Made by a program: the position numbers and the translations under genes | Origin: Streptomyces sp. A0642 | GTDB lineage: Bacteria > Actinomycetota > Actinomycetes > Streptomycetales > Streptomycetaceae | Reading direction: 5' to 3' | Length of the DNA: 64,000 bases | NCBI RefSeq assembly: GCF_004795105.1 | Contig: NZ_SSBL01000004.1 | Coordinates: forward strand, 1-64,000 | Shown: one piece after another, positions 61,457-64,000 of the stretch | Layout of the letters: each line of letters starts with the position of its first letter | How positions within the stretch are numbered: the first letter of the stretch is position 1 | The notes under the pieces: model-generated | Database searches by the model: none | The model's input: the letters and a program-made list of their open reading frames with translations, nothing else | What the model was told of the DNA's origin: nothing

Positions 61457-62440
61457 CTACCAGCGGTCGTGGACCGCGGCGCGGATCCTGCGGTCGTAGA
61501 GGTCGCGCACCGCGTCCAGCGTGCTCTGCGGCAGCGGGTCCAGCGCCGCCGCGGCCGCGTTGGCCCGGGTCTGCTCCACCGAACGGGCACCGGGGATGAC
61601 GCTGGTGACGCCGGGCTGCTGGATGATCCAGCGCAGCGCGGTCTGGGCCGGAGTCGCCCCTCCGGGAGCGAGCCGGGCGAACTCGGCCGCCGCGGCCACG
61701 CCGGTGCCGTAGTCGATTCCGGAGAAGGTCTCGCCCTGGTCGAACGCCTCCCCGTGCCGGTTGTACGTGCGGTGGTCCTCGGGCGCGAAGACGGTGTCCG
61801 CCGTGTACTTGCCGGAGAGCAGGCCGGAGGCGAGGGGCACCCGTGCGACGATGCCGACCCCGGCCGCACGCGCGGCCGGCAGGACCTCGTCCAGCGGCTT
61901 GAGGCGGAACGGGTTGAGGATGATCTGGACGCTGGCGACGCCCGGACGGGCAATGGCCGTCAGCGCCTCGGCGCACGTCTCGACGCTCACCGCGTAGGCG
62001 GCGATCCGCTGCTCGTCGACCAGCGTGTCCAGGGCGTCGTAGACCTCGTCCGAGGAGTAGACGGCCGTGGGCGGGCAGTGCAGCTGCACGAGGTCCAGGG
62101 TGTCGACCCCGAGGTTGGCCCGCGAGCGGTCGTTCCACGCCCGGAAGTTGTCCAGGACGTAGTTCTCCGGCACCTGATCCACGCGCCGGCCCATCTTCGT
62201 CGCCACCAGGACGCCCGCGTCGGGCCGTTCCTTGAGATAGCGGCCGATGAGCTGCTCGCTGCGTCCGTCCCCGTACACGTCCGCGGTGTCGAAGAAGGTG
62301 ACTCCCGCCTCTACGGCGGCGTCGAGGACATCGAAGGCGTCGGCCTCGCGCACCTCGCCCCAGTCCCCGCCGAGCTGCCATGTGCCCTGCCCGACGACCG
62401 ATACGTCCCGCCCGGTCCTGCCCAGTTCTCGTTGCTCCAT
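61457..62440 (-). CDS. Aldo/keto reductase
   Basis: A 327-aa AKR. The catalytic tetrad is Asp51 and Tyr56 ([11 protein letters not shown]), Lys82 (ATKMG) and His121 (VQLHCPP); the C-terminal NADPH-binding block is [18 protein letters not shown]. It reduces aldehydes or ketones. The ATG at 62438-62440 is fixed by a leaderless promoter: TAGCAT (62448-62453) lies 7 nt upstream. A long in-frame N-terminal extension to 62752 is not credible. It is convergent with the kinase gene. Confidence 0.9.
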   Translation of the reverse strand: MEQRELGRTGRDVSVVGQGTWQLGGDWGEVREADAFDVLDAAVEAGVTFFDTADVYGDGRSEQLIGRYLKERPDAGVLVATKMGRRVDQVPENYVLDNFRAWNDRSRANLGVDTLDLVQLHCPPTAVYSSDEVYDALDTLVDEQRIAAYAVSVETCAEALTAIARPGVASVQIILNPFRLKPLDEVLPAARAAGVGIVARVPLASGLLSGKYTADTVFAPEDHRTYNRHGEAFDQGETFSGIDYGTGVAAAAEFARLAPGGATPAQTALRWIIQQPGVTSVIPGARSVEQTRANAAAAALDPLPQSTLDAVRDLYDRRIRAAVHDRW

Positions 62441-62921
62441 GAGGATCATGCTACGTCCCGGCTCCCGCCGGTCCCGGACGGTGCGGCACCACGAGGGCCG
62501 GGGCGGAACGCCTCGCTCCCCGCCCCGGCCGGGACGCCGGCCGCCGTCCCGGCCGAGTGCCGCGAGCCGTCCCGTCTCCTCCTCGCCGAGCCGCCGGGTG
62601 CCCGCCGCGTCGGCTTCCAGGTGGGCGGGGTCCCCCGTGCCCGGGGCGGCCTCCCGGGACGCGGGGTCGCCCGTGCCCCCTCTCCTCGCCGCCGCCCTTT
62701 CCTGTGCGCGGGCTGTGCGATCGCACGACGGCGACTTGACCAGACTTGCCAAGGCCCTTTCGCCTGCCCGCAGTTCGTTGACGCTGACATGCCCACGTGT
62801 GAGTGTTCGGTCGCCCGATCACGGACACCACCTGGGTGGACGACCGGCGCCGACCGTACGGGCGGGTCCGTCTCTCCATGCCGCTTCCGTGACCGAGGTC
62901 CCCACAAACCGAGGAGCCTCG
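62441..62921. other. Intergenic region before the M4 protease gene
   Basis: 481 bp. The first 200 bp are extremely GC-rich and hold only the AKR leaderless promoter (TAGCAT at 62448-62453). The 62720-62830 part is less GC-rich, with TTGACC and TTGACG elements that may be -35 boxes for the protease gene. No gene is convincing here; reverse frames are Arg/Gly-rich and have no ribosome site. Confidence 0.5.
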
Positions 62922-64000
62922 ATGAAACGCAGACCGATGACGGCCGGGACAACCCTGGCCGTCCTCGCCGGAATGCTGGTCGCCACCACTGGCCAGTCAG
63001 CTTCTGCAGAACCGTCTCCGCCCGCCCCCACCGCGCTGTCGACCGCCGTGTCGGCGGCCGACCGGGCGGCGGCCAGTGGTCTGGACGCCCTGGCCAAGGG
63101 GCCCGACGAGCGGTACGAGCGGCAGATGGTGACCCCCTGGGTCAACGGGCTCTACTCCATCGCGTACGAACGCACCTACCGCGGCCTGCCCGTCGTCGGC
63201 GGTGACGCCGTCGTGGTGGCCGACTCCAAGGGGCGCATCCGCGGATCCCAGTCCGCGGTCTCCCGGCGCATCAACGTTCCGGTCACCGCGACCGTCTCCG
63301 CGCGGGCCGCCGAGGCCGCCTCGCGCAAGAAGCTCCGCACGGTGGAGCGGGTGGACAGCCACCGGCTGGTGGTCCGGGCCACCGGCACGAAGTCCCGGCT
63401 GGCCTGGGAGACCGTGCTCACCGGCCGGACCGCGAAGGCACCGAGCCGGCTGCACGTGTTCGTCGACGCGGGCACCGGGAAGGTGCTCGACAGCTACGAC
63501 GACGTCAAGGCCGGCACCGGCAACAGCCAGTGGAACGGACCGGCTCCTCTGTCCATCAACACCACGTCTTCGGGCGGAAGTTACTCACTCCGCGACCCGG
63601 GCCGCCCCGGGCTGAGCTGTGCCGACTACAGCACCGGCAGCGTCTTCACCAAGTCGAGCGACTCCTGGGGCACCGGCAACGCCTCCAGCAAGGAGACCGG
63701 CTGCGTCGACGTCATGTGGGCGGCCCAGCACGAGTGGGACATGCTCCGGGACTGGCTGGGCCGCAACGGCCACGACGGGAACGGCCGCAGCTGGCCGGTC
63801 AAGGTCGGTCTCAATGACGTGAACGCCTACTGGGACGGCTCCTCCGTCTCGATCGGCCACAACAACGCCAACCAGTGGATCGGCGCGATGGACGTCGTGG
63901 GCCACGAGTTCGGCCACGGCATCGACCAGTACACCCCCGGCGGCGCCAACAACGAGTCCGGTCTGGGCGAGGCCACCGGCGACATCATGGGCGCGCTGAC
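62922..64000 (+). CDS. M4 family (thermolysin-like) secreted metalloprotease, 5' part
   Basis: The first 359 codons of an exported zinc protease; the gene continues past the window. A Sec signal peptide ([19 protein letters not shown]...SASA-EP) is followed by a propeptide with an FTP/PepSY pattern ([34 protein letters not shown]). The M4 catalytic domain then begins, with HEFGH at residues 328-332 and [15 protein letters not shown] after it, which holds the third zinc ligand (Glu). The ATG has GAGGAG 6 nt upstream. The C-terminal part and any PPC or carbohydrate domains are not visible. Confidence 0.92.
   Translation, partial: MKRRPMTAGTTLAVLAGMLVATTGQSASAEPSPPAPTALSTAVSAADRAAASGLDALAKGPDERYERQMVTPWVNGLYSIAYERTYRGLPVVGGDAVVVADSKGRIRGSQSAVSRRINVPVTATVSARAAEAASRKKLRTVERVDSHRLVVRATGTKSRLAWETVLTGRTAKAPSRLHVFVDAGTGKVLDSYDDVKAGTGNSQWNGPAPLSINTTSSGGSYSLRDPGRPGLSCADYSTGSVFTKSSDSWGTGNASSKETGCVDVMWAAQHEWDMLRDWLGRNGHDGNGRSWPVKVGLNDVNAYWDGSSVSIGHNNANQWIGAMDVVGHEFGHGIDQYTPGGANNESGLGEATGDIMGAL

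Noticed and set aside
62441..62752. N-terminal extension of the aldo/keto reductase
   Set aside because: It is Arg/Gly/Ala-rich and unlike any AKR. A leaderless promoter marks the start at 62440.
1..64000. Antiphage defence island, biosynthetic gene cluster, prophage or transposon
   Set aside because: No polyketide or peptide synthase, integrase, transposase, nuclease-based defence gene or attachment-site pair was recognised. Base composition and gene style look uniform.

Overview
High-GC actinobacterial chromosome, almost certainly Streptomyces. The signs are strongly GC-biased third codon positions, many GTG/TTG starts, leaderless promoters with a TAnnnT box about 7 nt before the start codon, Tat and lipoprotein signals, and families typical of the genus (DUF6421, DUF5134, DUF1876, DUF305, LVIVD repeats). 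All calls come from reading the sequence. No database search was run and no tRNA, rRNA, CRISPR array, IS element or prophage was seen.

Layout. 0-17.7 kb is mostly housekeeping and conserved Streptomyces genes: the start of etfB, a flavin reductase, a thioredoxin, an acyltransferase (PlsC type), a transglutaminase-like protein, a three-gene DUF6421 / SDR / threonine aldolase operon, a glycerophosphodiesterase, DUF5134 and an M56 peptidase, a PAP2 phosphatase, a HAD hydrolase, two tiny proteins, a divergent LVIVD / DUF305 pair, a ferredoxin-NADP reductase, an ArsR regulator and a YdeI-like protein.

17.7-50.4 kb is a large carbohydrate-utilisation region with two modules. Module A (17.7-35 kb) looks dedicated to furanosides (L-arabinofuranose and/or galactofuranose). 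It has a YtfQ/YtfR/YtfT/YjfF-type ABC importer, a LacI regulator, aldose 1-epimerase and a thioesterase on one strand. Divergent from these are a secreted GH127-type enzyme with three nearly identical ricin-type repeats and a GH2 enzyme with a C-terminal arabinofuranose-binding (CBM42/AbfB) domain. A second GH2 with PA14 and LamG domains faces them. Three CG-centred palindromes (near 25484, 25652 and 35043) lie in front of these genes and probably are operators of the LacI protein. Module B (37-51.5 kb) handles (methyl)glucuronoxylan: a bxl-like xylo-oligosaccharide ABC importer plus intracellular GH3 with a divergent LacI gene, a secreted GH10 xylanase, a glucarate-dehydratase-like enolase, an SSS symporter and a GH115 alpha-glucuronidase. 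CGAA-n-TTTCG palindromes precede both the importer operon and the xylanase. The two modules together suggest concerted breakdown of arabino-glucuronoxylan side chains and backbone.

51.5-64 kb returns to general genes: GNAT, a BNR-repeat protein, uracil-DNA glycosylase, a GlcNAc-kinase-like protein, a CbiX-like protein, a lactonase-type beta-propeller, a FUSC exporter with a divergent Lrp regulator, a Ser/Thr kinase, an aldo/keto reductase and the start of an M4 (thermolysin-like) secreted protease cut by the window edge.

A recurrent oddity is that short direct or tandem repeats begin at or span the stop codons of at least six unrelated genes (M56, the 59-aa protein, LVIVD, GH127, a GNAT and GH10).
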